Below are positions 9,003 through 18,571 of a stretch of 64,000 bases of DNA, piece by piece (the stretch's first letter is position 1; each line of letters begins with the position of its first letter). Where the stretch lies: positions 1 to 64,000 of the forward strand of contig NZ_WVHO01000012.1 in assembly GCF_009834805.1 (NCBI RefSeq). Reading direction: 5' to 3'. The translations under genes were made by a program, and so were the position numbers. This DNA comes from Saccharibacter sp. 17.LH.SD (GTDB lineage: Bacteria > Pseudomonadota > Alphaproteobacteria > Acetobacterales > Acetobacteraceae). Below the pieces are notes generated by a model that saw only the letters and a list, made by a program, of their open reading frames with translations, was not told the origin of the DNA and did not search any database.

Positions 9003-9729
9003 CGCGCTCGGGCAGTTTGAGCTGCATCCGATTCTTGGTTCTTTCGGTGAGGCGCTGTGTTTATCTCAGTCCCCGCTGTTTATGGTCATAGCCGTTGTAC
9101 TCGTCCTTGCATTCCTCTATATTGGAATGCGGCCGGCAGCTGTGGTGCCTGGGCGCCTACAAGCATCGGCTGAGATGAGCTACGATTTTGTCCGAGAGTT
9201 GGCTGTTGGTACTATTGGTGAAAAGGGAACAGCGTTTTTTCCTTTTGTGTTTGCGCTGTTTTTCTTCATTTTAACCGGTAATTACCTTGGCTTACTGCCT
9301 TTTTCTTTTACTTTTACGAGCCACATTGCAGTAACTTTGGCCCTTGCCATCACTGTCTTTGTCATTTCTATTTTGACGGCTCTACGTTATCAGGGGTTGG
9401 GTTTCTTTAAGCACTTTATGCCAGAGGGTGCGCCTTTGGCTCTAGCGCCTATCCTTATCCCTATTGAAATTCTTTCCTACATTTCCCGCCCTGTAAGCCT
9501 CTCTATTCGTCTTTTTGCGAATATGGTGGCTGGGCATGTTTTGTTGGAAGTCTTTGCAAGTTTCACGATTATGCTTGCCGGTCTCGGGGTCTTCGGCCAT
9601 GTCTTGGCTGTTGCTCCCATTGCGATTAACATCGCTCTGACGGCGCTCGAACTGCTCGTAGGGTTTTTGCAGGCCTATGTGTTTGCAATCCTCACTTGCA
9701 TCTACCTGAGTGAAGCGACAGCCCATTAA
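8980..9729 (+). CDS. atpB: ATP synthase F0 subunit a
   Basis: The proton-channel stator subunit of F0. The protein has about six membrane segments. The region SIRLFANMVAGHVLLEV carries the essential Arg, and the C-terminus has the conserved ALELLVGFLQAYVFAIL. I chose the GTG at 8980, giving MASGSTIDALGQFELHP, because GGGAG lies upstream and subunit a usually begins with this IDALGQFELHP block. An in-frame ATG at 8932 would add 16 very basic residues. Confidence 0.95.
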   Translation: MASGSTIDALGQFELHPILGSFGEALCLSQSPLFMVIAVVLVLAFLYIGMRPAAVVPGRLQASAEMSYDFVRELAVGTIGEKGTAFFPFVFALFFFILTGNYLGLLPFSFTFTSHIAVTLALAITVFVISILTALRYQGLGFFKHFMPEGAPLALAPILIPIEILSYISRPVSLSIRLFANMVAGHVLLEVFASFTIMLAGLGVFGHVLAVAPIAINIALTALELLVGFLQAYVFAILTCIYLSEATAH

Positions 9730-9788
9730 GGTTGTTGTTTTACCCTTCATCGCTTTTGTCATTGACCTGACTTAAAGGAATCTGACCC

Positions 9789-10016
9789 ATGGACCTCCTT
9801 CACCCCGCTCGCGAAATTGGTGCCGGTCTCGCTGTTATTGCTCTGGCTGGTGTCGGTGCCGGTATCGGTAACATCTTCGCCGCTTTGGTGAATTCCATCG
9901 CACGCAATCCAGCTTCTCGCCCCCACGTCTTCGGCTTGGGAATGCTCGGCTTTGCTCTGACAGAAGCGATCGCACTTTTCGCACTGTTGATCGCCTTTCT
10001 TATTCTCTTCGTTTAA
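9789..10016 (+). CDS. atpE: ATP synthase F0 subunit c
   Basis: The 75-residue rotor-ring proteolipid. Two membrane helices flank the polar loop [11 protein letters not shown]. The first has the Gly-rich pattern GVGAGIGNI. The second carries the proton-binding carboxylate as Glu ([17 protein letters not shown]). AAAGGAA lies upstream. It is followed 11 bases later by the b' gene. Confidence 0.97.
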   Translation: MDLLHPAREIGAGLAVIALAGVGAGIGNIFAALVNSIARNPASRPHVFGLGMLGFALTEAIALFALLIAFLILFV

Positions 10017-10027
10017 GGAGATGATTG

Positions 10028-10588
10028 ATGCGCCTGACGCCCCGTTTCCTCCTGTCTGCCGCCCCTCTTGCGGCCTTACCGGGCCGGGCCGTGGCGGAAG
10101 GCATGCCCCAGCTCCACTTCGGTGATCCCCTTCTCCAAGGGCAAGTGGTCTGGGGAGCCATCATTTTTATCATTTTCTATGTCATTCTTAGTCGCTCTGC
10201 CTTGCCACGCGTGGCAAGTGTTTTAGAAAAACGTCAAGAACGAATTCAGGGTGATCTAGCTCTCGCGCGCAAAGCCAAACAGGCAGCAGACCAAGCTCAG
10301 CATGAATTGCTTGAAGCTCGGAATGATGCGGCGGAACGGGCACGTGTCGATATTCAGAAGATACGTGACATGGCTAAAGCAGATGCTCAAAGCCAGACAG
10401 AAGCAACAGCTACCCGTCTAGAAGCTGAGATTCGTCAGGCTGAGAAGGAAATTGTTGCAGCTCGGGACAATGCATTATCTCACCTCTCTGAGATTGCCTC
10501 ATCAACTGCAACATCGCTGACAGAACGTTTGTTAGGCCACGCAAACGATGAGATGGTGTCAAACGCTGTCGAACGTGCCCGTGGCTAA
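10028..10588 (+). CDS. ATP synthase F0 subunit b' (b-type stator)
   Basis: The first of two b-type subunits that form the peripheral stalk. The 186-residue product has a signal-like N-terminus (residues 3-22, ending AVAEG), one membrane helix (about 38-56, VVWGAIIFIIFYVIL), then a long charged coiled coil with Ala/Glu/Arg heptads. I chose ATG 10028, seven bases after AAGGAG, over the TTG at 10025. A heterodimeric b/b' stalk with b' encoded first is the rule in alphaproteobacteria. Confidence 0.88.
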   Translation: MRLTPRFLLSAAPLAALPGRAVAEGMPQLHFGDPLLQGQVVWGAIIFIIFYVILSRSALPRVASVLEKRQERIQGDLALARKAKQAADQAQHELLEARNDAAERARVDIQKIRDMAKADAQSQTEATATRLEAEIRQAEKEIVAARDNALSHLSEIASSTATSLTERLLGHANDEMVSNAVERARG

Positions 10589-10602
10589 AGGGAAAGACGA
10601 CC

Positions 10603-11103
10603 ATGTTTCATGAACCCCGTTTTTGGACGTCTTTGGCTTTCATTTTGTTCTTTGTTATCTTTGGCCGCAAAATTTGGCTCATTGTCGCATCGAAGCTTGA
10701 TGATCGCGCTAACATGATTCGCGGACAGTTAGATGAAGCAACACGTTTACGGCGTGAAGCGGAACAATTGCTGGAAAGCGCTAACCGTGAACGTGAGCAC
10801 GCTCTTGAAGAAGCGCAACAACTTATCGCTGCTTCAAAAGCCGAAGCCGAAGCTCTCAAACAACGCACAGCACGCGAGGCAAATGAACTTATTGCCCGCC
10901 ATGAAAAGCAAGCACGTGACCGAATTCAAGCTGCAGAGCGGATTGCTCTACGCGAAATTCGCCACCGGGCTGCTGATCTCGCAATCGCTGCAACACGTGA
11001 TGTTGTTCAAGAGCGGCTTACGCAGGATCCAGGATTGGCTAAACAACTTCTCGATACTGGTCTTAATGACTTGTCAAAAGCCCTTCGTCGAGAAGCAGCT
11101 TAA
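10603..11103 (+). CDS. atpF: ATP synthase F0 subunit b
   Basis: The second stalk subunit, 166 residues. A short N-terminal membrane helix (FWTSLAFILFFVIFG) is followed by a continuous coiled coil of about 130 residues, rich in Ala, Glu and Arg, which reaches up to F1 in the assembled enzyme. It follows b' by 14 bases and the glycosyltransferase gene starts 8 bases after its stop, so the transcript may read through into the envelope genes. Confidence 0.92.
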   Translation: MFHEPRFWTSLAFILFFVIFGRKIWLIVASKLDDRANMIRGQLDEATRLRREAEQLLESANREREHALEEAQQLIAASKAEAEALKQRTAREANELIARHEKQARDRIQAAERIALREIRHRAADLAIAATRDVVQERLTQDPGLAKQLLDTGLNDLSKALRREAA

Positions 11104-11111
11104 TTCCCCTT

Positions 11112-11864
11112 ATGACAACACCCGCACATTCTCAGCCTCAGCTTGCTGTCGTCATCACAGTTTTTAACGAGGCTGAAAATGTTATTCCAGTGTGCCAGGA
11201 GCTTGGCAGCATCCTGGCTTCTCTTTCATCACCAAATGAAGTTGTTATTGTTGATGATGGCAGCTCCGATGCGACTTTAGAAAAACTTTTCGAAGCTCGT
11301 CGTACAGTTCTTCCTCAGCTGCGCATTTTTTCCCACTCACGTCGCCTTGGTAAATCTGCAAGTCTCCGAACCGCTATTCAAGCCGCCCGTGCTCCTTGGA
11401 TCGCTACAATGGATGGGGATGGACAGGACGATCCAGCGACGATCCCTCATATGCTACAAACAGCTTTAGCCTATGATAAACAGTGCAAAATTCCACTCAT
11501 CGTTGCTGTAAGACGTCATCGTCGCGATCGTTTGTCACGTCGCGTCGCAACATTATGCGCGAATAAACTGCGCTCCTTTATTCTTAAAGATGGATGTCCC
11601 GATACAGGAGCCCCCTTAAAGCTCTTCCCTCGTGACCTGTTCCTTGCCATGCCTCAATTCGAGGGGCTTCACCGTTTTCTCCCTGCTCTCATGAATCGCT
11701 ACGGTGCACAGCTAGTTTGCCTAACGACACAGCACCGCCATCGCCTCAGCGGAAGTTCTAAATATACAAACCTCGGTCGCGCTATTGCCGGCATACGTGA
11801 CTTATTGGGCGTTCTATGGCTTCAAGCGAGAGCGCGTCCTTCAGGATACCCTACAGAATTATAA
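11112..11864 (+). CDS. GT2 family glycosyltransferase, polyprenyl-phosphate sugar transferase type
   Basis: The 250-residue GT-A fold enzyme resembles dolichol-phosphate mannose synthase and ArnC-type enzymes, which charge a lipid carrier with a sugar at the cytoplasmic membrane face. Visible motifs are VITVFNEAENV near the N-terminus, EVVIVDDGSSD (first Asp motif) and ATMDGDGQDDP (DXD region), with a basic RRHRRDRLSRR segment after it. No C-terminal membrane helices are present. It is followed 48 bp later by a GT39 transferase, which would use the lipid-linked sugar; the pairing recalls ArnC/ArnT. The sugar and acceptor cannot be read from sequence. Confidence 0.82.
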   Translation: MTTPAHSQPQLAVVITVFNEAENVIPVCQELGSILASLSSPNEVVIVDDGSSDATLEKLFEARRTVLPQLRIFSHSRRLGKSASLRTAIQAARAPWIATMDGDGQDDPATIPHMLQTALAYDKQCKIPLIVAVRRHRRDRLSRRVATLCANKLRSFILKDGCPDTGAPLKLFPRDLFLAMPQFEGLHRFLPALMNRYGAQLVCLTTQHRHRLSGSSKYTNLGRAIAGIRDLLGVLWLQARARPSGYPTEL

Positions 11865-11912
11865 CTATTCTCACATAACACCTTCTCATCTGTATGAAAT
11901 TATCTTTGCTTT

Positions 11913-13583
11913 ATGCTTTTGCGTGCTCGCCATTACGTAATTCTTGCTCTTCTCACTTTGTTCTTAGCACTGCCTGGTCGTCTGACACTCCCGCCCCTCG
12001 ATCGAGATGAACCTCGTTACATGGAAGCCACTGAGCAAATGCTCAGTTCAGGTAATTTCCTTGATATTCGCTTTCAAAATCAGCCGCGTTACCTTCAACC
12101 TGCTGGCATTTATTGGCTTGAAGCAAGCTCTGTTAAATGTGCCGAACTCTTTTTCGGCCCTCATATACGTCATGAAGCATGGCCATACCGTATTCCGAGT
12201 TTAATAAATGCCAGTCTCATCGTCCCTTTAACAGCGTGGATTGGAGCCTGTCTTTTTAGCGGGGAAGTTGGAATACTCGCCGCTCTCTTTTTAATGGCAT
12301 CAACCGTTTTTGCGGCGGAAAGCCGCATGGCCACGATAGACACAACTCTTCTTCTCGATATTCTTGTCGTAGAAGCTCTTTTATTACGCCATTTCCAAGA
12401 CCGTAACACGCACCAACAAACGCAGCGTCGCTTCACATGGGCTTATTGGCTCGCCATGGGCGTTGGTCTTATGCTGAAAGGACCAATTGTTCTTATCCCT
12501 GGCTTAGGGACACCCATTGCCTTATCTCTTGTAGAACGAAATTTTTCTCTTTGGCGCCGTCTGTCCCCTCAATGGGGATGGATTCTTATGATCGCAGTTG
12601 GACTTCCATGGTGTATCGGCATTGGCATCGTTAGCCATGGGGCCTTTTTCACACACGCTATTGGCCATAACCTATTGGGTAAGATCGGACATGCTCAGGA
12701 GTCTCACGGTTTTCCCCCTGGTTATTATCTTCTCATTGCCCTTCTTTCCTTCTGGCCTGGGTCTCTTTTTGCAGCGCGCGCCTTGCCAGGAATATGGCAT
12801 CACCGTCGGACCCCTTCTGTCCGGTTCCTTTTATGTTGGATCATCCCTCATTGGATTTTTTTCGAACTTCTAGCGACCAAATTACCTCACTACGTTCTCC
12901 CAACATATCCAGCCCTAGCTATTCTAACAGCAGCCTCCCTTCTTGTGTGGAAGAAACAATATTTACCACGGTTGGGAAAAGCGATTCTGTCACTCTATGC
13001 AGGCTTGTGGCTTCTCGCGGGTATCGCCTTTTGTTTTGCTGGAACCCTATTGCTCATCTATATGGAGCATCTCATATCAATCCGCGCGACGATTGCTTTA
13101 TGTGGCAGTTTGCCCCTTTTGCTCATTGCCACAAAATTTCTCTATCATCATCGCCCTCGTGACGCGGCTTATTGTGCCATTGGTAGCGCTCTTCTGATCC
13201 ATATGGGGATTTTTCTTGCCGTTATTCCTTCTCTGTCACAGATACAACTCTCTCCTAGAATAGCAGCGACTTTCCTACAAAATCGTCCATGCTCTAACAG
13301 TGTTCTGATTTCAGCCTCTTATTATGAACCAAGCCTCGTCTTCCTCGCAGGGGAAAACACACGTCTCTTATCCCCAAGCCTGGCAGCACAAAGCCTTCAT
13401 GATCACGCACGCTGTGATAGCGCTCTCATTGACCTCAAAGATGCTGCTTCTTTTGAAGAAACGCTTCACCATCTCGGGATGAAAAGCCAGCCCTATGCCC
13501 ATTTATCGGGCCTTAATTACTCCACAGGTCACAAAATCAACGCAACCCTTGTGAGAGCAATACCGCTGGATCACCCTAAATAG
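11913..13583 (+). CDS. GT39/ArnT-like integral membrane glycosyltransferase
   Basis: A 556-residue polytopic protein with about 11-12 hydrophobic segments and a soluble C-terminal domain (from about residue 430). The first loop has the PMT/ArnT-type acidic signature LDRDEPRYMEATEQML, followed by FQNQPRYLQPAGIYWLE. Such enzymes move a sugar from undecaprenyl phosphate to lipid A or another acceptor on the periplasmic side. The preceding GT2 gene is the likely donor-forming partner. The start codon lacks an obvious Shine-Dalgarno. Substrate unknown. Confidence 0.85.
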   Translation: MLLRARHYVILALLTLFLALPGRLTLPPLDRDEPRYMEATEQMLSSGNFLDIRFQNQPRYLQPAGIYWLEASSVKCAELFFGPHIRHEAWPYRIPSLINASLIVPLTAWIGACLFSGEVGILAALFLMASTVFAAESRMATIDTTLLLDILVVEALLLRHFQDRNTHQQTQRRFTWAYWLAMGVGLMLKGPIVLIPGLGTPIALSLVERNFSLWRRLSPQWGWILMIAVGLPWCIGIGIVSHGAFFTHAIGHNLLGKIGHAQESHGFPPGYYLLIALLSFWPGSLFAARALPGIWHHRRTPSVRFLLCWIIPHWIFFELLATKLPHYVLPTYPALAILTAASLLVWKKQYLPRLGKAILSLYAGLWLLAGIAFCFAGTLLLIYMEHLISIRATIALCGSLPLLLIATKFLYHHRPRDAAYCAIGSALLIHMGIFLAVIPSLSQIQLSPRIAATFLQNRPCSNSVLISASYYEPSLVFLAGENTRLLSPSLAAQSLHDHARCDSALIDLKDAASFEETLHHLGMKSQPYAHLSGLNYSTGHKINATLVRAIPLDHPK

Positions 13584-13600
13584 ACTTTTTGAGAGAACCG

Positions 13601-13676
13601 TGGTGGAACTGAGGGGAATCGAACCCCTGGCCTCCTCATTGCGAACGAGGCGCTCTCCCATCTGAGCTACAGCCCC
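13601..13676 (-). tRNA. tRNA-Ala (anticodon CGC)
   Basis: A 76-nt cloverleaf on the minus strand. The acceptor GGGGCTG pairs with CAGTTCC (two G-T pairs), the D arm is GCTC/GAGC, and the anticodon loop TTCGCAA lies within CCTCG/TGAGG. The T loop is GTTCGATTC and the 3' CCA is encoded. The anticodon CGC reads GCG alanine codons. Confidence 0.95.
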
Positions 13677-13876
13677 ACGATATACCCCTTGTAATGCATC
13701 ACGCGTATGGGGTTTTGTCAATAAGACCTCCTATTTTCCGCTACCAAATACAGCTTCTATTGTGCTCTATACCGAAAGCCGATAGGTTCGCTCCAACATC
13801 CCAAAAACGGCATCATTGAGAGGTCCTAACCTCGTTCAGGACCATCCGTCCTAACATGCTCTATGAGAGGTCTTTC

Positions 13877-14203
13877 GTGAACTTTTTAACGTTTTATATC
13901 CAATTCATGAAAATCATTACGCAGGTCCTCCATGTTTATGTCTGGATTATCCTCGCTTATTGCCTCATCTCCATGCTTGTCAGTTTTGGCATTTTTGATA
14001 TTCGCAATAATCGCTTTCTCTATAGCCTTGTTAACACCCTATCACGCCTTGTGGAGCCCGCATTACGGCCCATCCGAGCAATCCTACCCAATATGGGCGC
14101 CATGGATTTTTCGCCGCTCATTCTTCTACTGATAATAGATTACGTTGTACCGTTTATTTTAAACGAGATATTCCGCCTCATTTACGCGTCTTCTGCCTTT
14201 TAA
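13877..14203 (+). CDS. YggT family membrane protein
   Basis: About 108 residues with two or three hydrophobic segments and the YggT core: a first helix with YVWIILAYCLISML, the amphipathic segment VEPALRPIRAILPNMGAMDFSPL, and a last helix LILLLIIDYVVPFIL. Members are linked to osmotic stress and to division or FtsZ-ring organisation in other bacteria; the mechanism is unclear. I chose GTG 13877, six bases after AGAGG; an ATG at 13856 would add seven residues. Confidence 0.85.
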   Translation: MNFLTFYIQFMKIITQVLHVYVWIILAYCLISMLVSFGIFDIRNNRFLYSLVNTLSRLVEPALRPIRAILPNMGAMDFSPLILLLIIDYVVPFILNEIFRLIYASSAF

Positions 14204-14226
14204 AAAATACTTTTCCCGTATTTTTA

Positions 14227-14256
14227 AGGGGCTTCCCATCAATCGAGGAAGCCCCT
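14227..14256. terminator. Hairpin between convergent yggT-type and beta-barrel genes
   Basis: Perfect 10-bp stem AGGGGCTTCC / GGAAGCCCCT with a 10-nt loop, located between two converging genes. There is no good U-run on either strand, so it is a probable but not canonical terminator. Confidence 0.5.
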
Positions 14257-14263
14257 CTCCTCA

Positions 14264-15259
14264 TCAGAACATCGCAAAAACAGCACATTGTGGCTGAATA
14301 GACCGGGACGTATTGTGCCCAGCAACGGGTAAAATGACACCGGCAATAGCACCAACATCGGCTGTAAAGTTATATTCAATAGCAGGGCCGACGTTAAACG
14401 CGCCAGACCATCCTGTTCGCGTGTGAATCTGCTCTCTTGTAAACCGATTTATCCCTCGGACAGAACTTGAAGCCGACCATGTATGGTAGAGATCCAAAGC
14501 AAAAACCCAACGCTTTGTAATACCAAGCTCGACAGAACCCCCATCATTTCCGAAGGCTCCTGGGTGAGCAACCCCTTTAAAACCATTACTCGTGCCATAA
14601 CTACTGATATTACGCAGACGAGCATCGGTTACGGGCTGCCGTGCCTGCACCCATAAACGGACACGCATCGCATGCTTAAAGAAAGGCAATGCAAACTGTG
14701 TATGCGCCCCGTAACGAATAAACCACCCGCCTTGTCCAACACCTTCTGAGGCATTAGCCAAATTACTATAATCCCCAGTAGGGGCTTGGAATCCTAAATA
14801 GAGAGAGATAGAAGGCGTGTAATGAGGCGTCAAACGATACTGAAACTCTACAGGTAAATCATTAAACTTCATTCCCGAAGGCTTCGCATGCCCTCCCCAA
14901 CTATAACTGTAAGTTGGGAGCAAATAGAAAGACAAATGACTTGTCAGCCCATACTTAAACAATGTCGATTGTGAGATGGAATCCTGACCACCAGCATGAT
15001 GTGTCTTTAGGTGACCGTTAGAATTGAACGTCCCCGCAGGAACACCTGCCGCTACATAAGGCTCAACAGCGATCATCCCCGGCGTAGGCAAAGCAGGCGA
15101 TGGAGAATAGAGCGATCCTGTATACCATTGTTCCGGTAGTGGCTTGTCCGCGCTATCACTTGCTTGAGCCGTTGTCCCTGCGAAAGCAGCTTCCTGGCAA
15201 CTCGCAGCAATAGAAACAACGCTAGACAACACTAACGAAAAATACAGGGATTTGCTCAT
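14264..15259 (-). CDS. Outer-membrane beta-barrel protein, MetA-pathway (phenol degradation) transporter-like
   Basis: About 331 residues with a signal peptide (SLYFSLVLSSVVSIAAS, cleavage near AFA). The mature part shows alternating aromatic and hydrophobic beta strands typical of a barrel: SFYLLPTYSYSW, SISLYLGFQAPTGDY, MRVRLWVQAR, KRWVFALDLYHTW and PAIEYNFTADVGAIAGV, ending in Phe. The pattern resembles the Phenol_MetA_deg group of putative transporters, but I am not certain of the family. The start could be 15259 or an in-frame ATG at 15274; neither has a strong Shine-Dalgarno. It lies downstream of tldD on the same strand. Confidence 0.6.
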   Translation of the reverse strand: MSKSLYFSLVLSSVVSIAASCQEAAFAGTTAQASDSADKPLPEQWYTGSLYSPSPALPTPGMIAVEPYVAAGVPAGTFNSNGHLKTHHAGGQDSISQSTLFKYGLTSHLSFYLLPTYSYSWGGHAKPSGMKFNDLPVEFQYRLTPHYTPSISLYLGFQAPTGDYSNLANASEGVGQGGWFIRYGAHTQFALPFFKHAMRVRLWVQARQPVTDARLRNISSYGTSNGFKGVAHPGAFGNDGGSVELGITKRWVFALDLYHTWSASSSVRGINRFTREQIHTRTGWSGAFNVGPAIEYNFTADVGAIAGVILPVAGHNTSRSIQPQCAVFAMF

Positions 15260-15321
15260 AAGCAGGGAGTCCATGTCTAAAGGAAAATTTATATCTGTTA
15301 ACGATTACGCCATCAAAAGGA

Positions 15322-16809
15322 TTAAGATGCAATACCCCCGATGGTTAATCCCTCCACTTTTAACATGGGCTGCCCTACCCCAACGGGTACGCTCTGCCCT
15401 GCTTTCCCACATGTTCCAATTCCTGGATCGAGTTGCATATCGGGCCCAATCATTGAGATCTGTCGCATAACCTCAGCCCCACTCCCGATTAACGTCGCCC
15501 CTTTGACGGGAGCTGTAATTTTGCCATCCTCAATCAAATATGCTTCTGAAGCCGCAAATACGAATTTGCCAGATGTGATATCGACCTGGCCGCCACCAAA
15601 ATTAACGGCATATAATCCCTTTTCTATAGAGTGAATCATCTCTTCTCCTGATGAATTCCCTCCTGCCATAATGGTATTTGTCATACGAGGTGTTGGCGCA
15701 TGAGCATAGGACTCACGCCGTCCATTTCCTGTTGGCTGATGCCCCATTAATCGAGCACTTAAACGGTCATGCAAATAATTGCGTAAAATACCATCTTCAA
15801 TTAAAATATTACGATTTGAAAATGACCCCTCATCATCTATTGTTAACGAACCTCGACGTTCCGGTATCGTACCATCATCAACGACAGTAACACCGGGGGA
15901 AGCAACACGTTGACCAATTTTCCCGCTAAAAACGGACGTCCCTTTCCGGTTAAAATCACCTTCCAAGCCGTGCCCAACAGCCTCGTGTAACAAAATACCG
16001 GGCCACCCAGCACCTAACACAACTGGCATCTCACCCGCTGGTGCCGGCCGCGCCTCTAAATTCACCAATGCCTGACGCAACGCTTCACGCGTCATGTCTT
16101 GCCATGTCGTTGGTTCCATTAAACGAGCCAGTGCATAGCGTCCGCCCTGCCCTGCCCGACCACTCTCCCGACGTCCATCTTTTGCGACGACAACGGTTAT
16201 ATCAAGCCTCACTAATGGCCGCACATCGACCATTGATTTTTTTGAGGAACCGTCAAAATAGCGTGGTCGTAGAATGTGAATGACCTGCCACTGTGTATGC
16301 AGTGTTGCGTTAATCTGAACAATGCGGGAATCTAGAGCACGTCCGTAACGATCAATGTCACTCAACAAAGACGCACGCTCAGAAAAATCACCTCCCTGAA
16401 CTGGATGTGCACTATCATACAGATTCACACGGACCTGAGACTCATCAGAGGCCAACGCTTTCTGTCCAAGCCGAGACGATTGAGGTTGTAAAATATGCAA
16501 CCCTTCAGCAGCCCGCGTTAATGCATCCATCCCTAAGACATCGGAATGTGCAAAAACGGTTTTCTCTCCTTGAACACCACGTAAGCCAAACCCAGAAGAA
16601 CGATGAAAGCCCGTATCTCTTAAGGCCCCATCTTCCAGACTCAGCGTCTCATCTTCTCGATATTCGAGAAACAACTCACCATCATCCATCCCCTCAAGAC
16701 GATGATTAAGAAGTTTCTTGACCTCATCAGGCGTCCAGGATGTCGTCGAAGCATTAAAAAACAAGGTATCTGAAACACTGGATGCTTCAGAAAGAGAAAT
16801 AGACGCCAT
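15322..16809 (-). CDS. tldD: Metalloprotease TldD
   Basis: TldD and TldE form a zinc protease that trims peptides (microcin B17 maturation, CcdA turnover in E. coli). The 495-residue protein has the zinc motif HEAVGHGLEGD in the middle and conserved blocks LEDGALRDTGFHRSSGFGLRG near the N-terminus and SYAHAPTPRMTNTIMAGG after it. I chose the ATG at 16809, seven bases after GGAG; an upstream in-frame start would add 14 residues. Its TldE/PmbA partner is not in this window. Confidence 0.92.
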   Translation of the reverse strand: MASISLSEASSVSDTLFFNASTTSWTPDEVKKLLNHRLEGMDDGELFLEYREDETLSLEDGALRDTGFHRSSGFGLRGVQGEKTVFAHSDVLGMDALTRAAEGLHILQPQSSRLGQKALASDESQVRVNLYDSAHPVQGGDFSERASLLSDIDRYGRALDSRIVQINATLHTQWQVIHILRPRYFDGSSKKSMVDVRPLVRLDITVVVAKDGRRESGRAGQGGRYALARLMEPTTWQDMTREALRQALVNLEARPAPAGEMPVVLGAGWPGILLHEAVGHGLEGDFNRKGTSVFSGKIGQRVASPGVTVVDDGTIPERRGSLTIDDEGSFSNRNILIEDGILRNYLHDRLSARLMGHQPTGNGRRESYAHAPTPRMTNTIMAGGNSSGEEMIHSIEKGLYAVNFGGGQVDITSGKFVFAASEAYLIEDGKITAPVKGATLIGSGAEVMRQISMIGPDMQLDPGIGTCGKAGQSVPVGVGQPMLKVEGLTIGGIAS

Positions 16810-16960
16810 CAGAATTCTCCAGCAGAAACGATACAAAAAATGTGACACCAATTGGGTATTATTGTTTCACACGCAACAAGTTTTACGCAACCTCTCGACA
16901 GATGGAGGAATGTCCCTTAATCGTTTCTAAAGCAGTTTAGAACATGCGAAGGCACAAACC

Positions 16961-18415
16961 ATGGCCAAAAAGACGTCATCCTCCTCAAAAACTTCTTCTC
17001 CAAACAAAGCCGCCATCAAGCGCGTCTTTGATCTCATTGAAGAACATAGTGTTGAATTTGTAGATCTCCGTTTCACAGATCCTAAGGGGAAATGGCATCA
17101 CACCACACAAACAGTTTCCACCATTGAAGAAGATAGCTTCGTTGATGGATTTATGTTTGATGGTTCCTCTATCCAAGGATGGAAAGCGATTAATGAATCA
17201 GACATGGTTCTTCTCCCTGACCCAGAAACGGCGGTCATGGATCCATTTGCTGCCCGTCCACAACTCATTTTGTTCTGCGATATCGTTGATCCTCGCACCA
17301 AAGGATTTTACAACCGCGATCCTCGCTCAACAGCCAAACAAGCTGAAGAATATCTAAAAAATAGTGGCCTTGGTGACACTGCTTTCTTCGGCCCAGAAGC
17401 AGAATTTTTCGTTTTCGATAACATCATTTTTGGTACTGGTGAAAATTACAGCACCTATAAGATCGACAGTATTGAAGGCCCAGATGCTTCGTTAAAAGAC
17501 TATCCAGAGGGCAATATGGGCCATCGCCCTGCCCGTAAAGGTGGATATTTCCCTGTTGCCCCTGTTGATAGCGAAACAGACCTCCGCGCTGAAATGCTTG
17601 CAACCATGGGCGAGATGGGACTGCCGATTGAAAAACACCATCATGAGGTAGCCCGTAGCCAGCACGAACTCGGCACAGCCTTTGCAACGCTCGTAAAATC
17701 TGCGGACTTCATGCAGATTTACAAATATTGCGTGCACAATGTTGCGCATTCCTACGGGAAAACAGCAACATTCATGCCTAAGCCAATCGCTGGAGATAAT
17801 GGTTCAGGCATGCACGTTCACCAATCCATCTGGAAAAATGGTAAGCCCAGCTTTGCAGGCAAAGGCTATGCTGATCTTTCCGATGAAGCACTCTACTATA
17901 TTGGTGGGATCATTAAGCACGCAAAGGCACTCAATGCCTTTACCAACCCTTCTACGAACTCTTACAAGCGCCTTATCCCTGGGTTCGAAGCTCCTGTTCT
18001 GTTGGCTTATTCTTCCGCTAACCGTTCTGCTTCATGTCGTATCCCACATGCAAGCAGCCCGAAAGCAAAGCGCGTTGAGGTTCGCTTCCCCGACCCCACA
18101 GCAAACCCTTACCTCGCCTTCAGTGCACTTCTGATGGCAGGCCTTGATGGTATCCGTAACAAGATCCATCCAGGAGAGGCGATGGATAAAGATCTTTACG
18201 AGCTTCCTCCAGAGGAGCTTAAGACGATTCCAACCGTCTGTGGTTCTCTCCGTGAAGCTTTAGAAGCTCTCCAAAAAGACCATAAGTTCCTACTTGAGGG
18301 AGATGTCTTCACGAAAGACCAGATCGAAAGCTACATCGCTCTCAAATGGGAAGATGTATACCGCTTCGAGCATGCACCTCATCCAGTAGAATTTGAGATG
18401 TACTACTCCGTCTAA
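16961..18415 (+). CDS. glnA: Glutamine synthetase, type I
   Basis: ATP-dependent ligation of ammonia to glutamate, the main nitrogen-assimilation step. 484 residues with the GS beta-grasp domain ([14 protein letters not shown] and FDGSSIQGW) and the catalytic barrel: [36 protein letters not shown] and the NRSASCRIP loop. Tyr413 in [11 protein letters not shown] is the expected adenylylation site, so control by GlnE is likely. The 12 or so extra Ser/Lys residues at the N-terminus are unusual. No glnB precedes it, although glnB-glnA is common in alphaproteobacteria. A strong terminator follows. Confidence 0.97.
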   Translation: MAKKTSSSSKTSSPNKAAIKRVFDLIEEHSVEFVDLRFTDPKGKWHHTTQTVSTIEEDSFVDGFMFDGSSIQGWKAINESDMVLLPDPETAVMDPFAARPQLILFCDIVDPRTKGFYNRDPRSTAKQAEEYLKNSGLGDTAFFGPEAEFFVFDNIIFGTGENYSTYKIDSIEGPDASLKDYPEGNMGHRPARKGGYFPVAPVDSETDLRAEMLATMGEMGLPIEKHHHEVARSQHELGTAFATLVKSADFMQIYKYCVHNVAHSYGKTATFMPKPIAGDNGSGMHVHQSIWKNGKPSFAGKGYADLSDEALYYIGGIIKHAKALNAFTNPSTNSYKRLIPGFEAPVLLAYSSANRSASCRIPHASSPKAKRVEVRFPDPTANPYLAFSALLMAGLDGIRNKIHPGEAMDKDLYELPPEELKTIPTVCGSLREALEALQKDHKFLLEGDVFTKDQIESYIALKWEDVYRFEHAPHPVEFEMYYSV

Positions 18416-18437
18416 TTTTAGTTAGACGTATGTTCCC

Positions 18438-18471
18438 CCACCCTTCTTTTTAGAAGAAGGGTGGTTTTTTT
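18438..18471 (+). terminator. Rho-independent terminator of glnA
   Basis: Perfect 11-bp stem CCACCCTTCTT / AAGAAGGGTGG, 5-nt loop, then seven T. It starts 23 bp after the glnA stop. Confidence 0.92.
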
Positions 18472-18493
18472 ATGCTCAAATAAAATATTTGCT

Positions 18494-18531
18494 TAAAAAA
18501 AAGCGCATTCTCGATTGAGAATGCGCTTTTT
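18494..18531. terminator. Bidirectional terminator between glnA and the fructokinase gene
   Basis: 12-bp stem AAGCGCATTCTC / GAGAATGCGCTT with a GATT loop, flanked by an A-run on the left and a T-run on the right. It can therefore end transcripts from both converging genes; its main role is probably for the leftward fructokinase. Confidence 0.88.
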
Positions 18532-18571
18532 CTTCACATACAACGAAAAGAAACGTCAGCTTTATAAAATG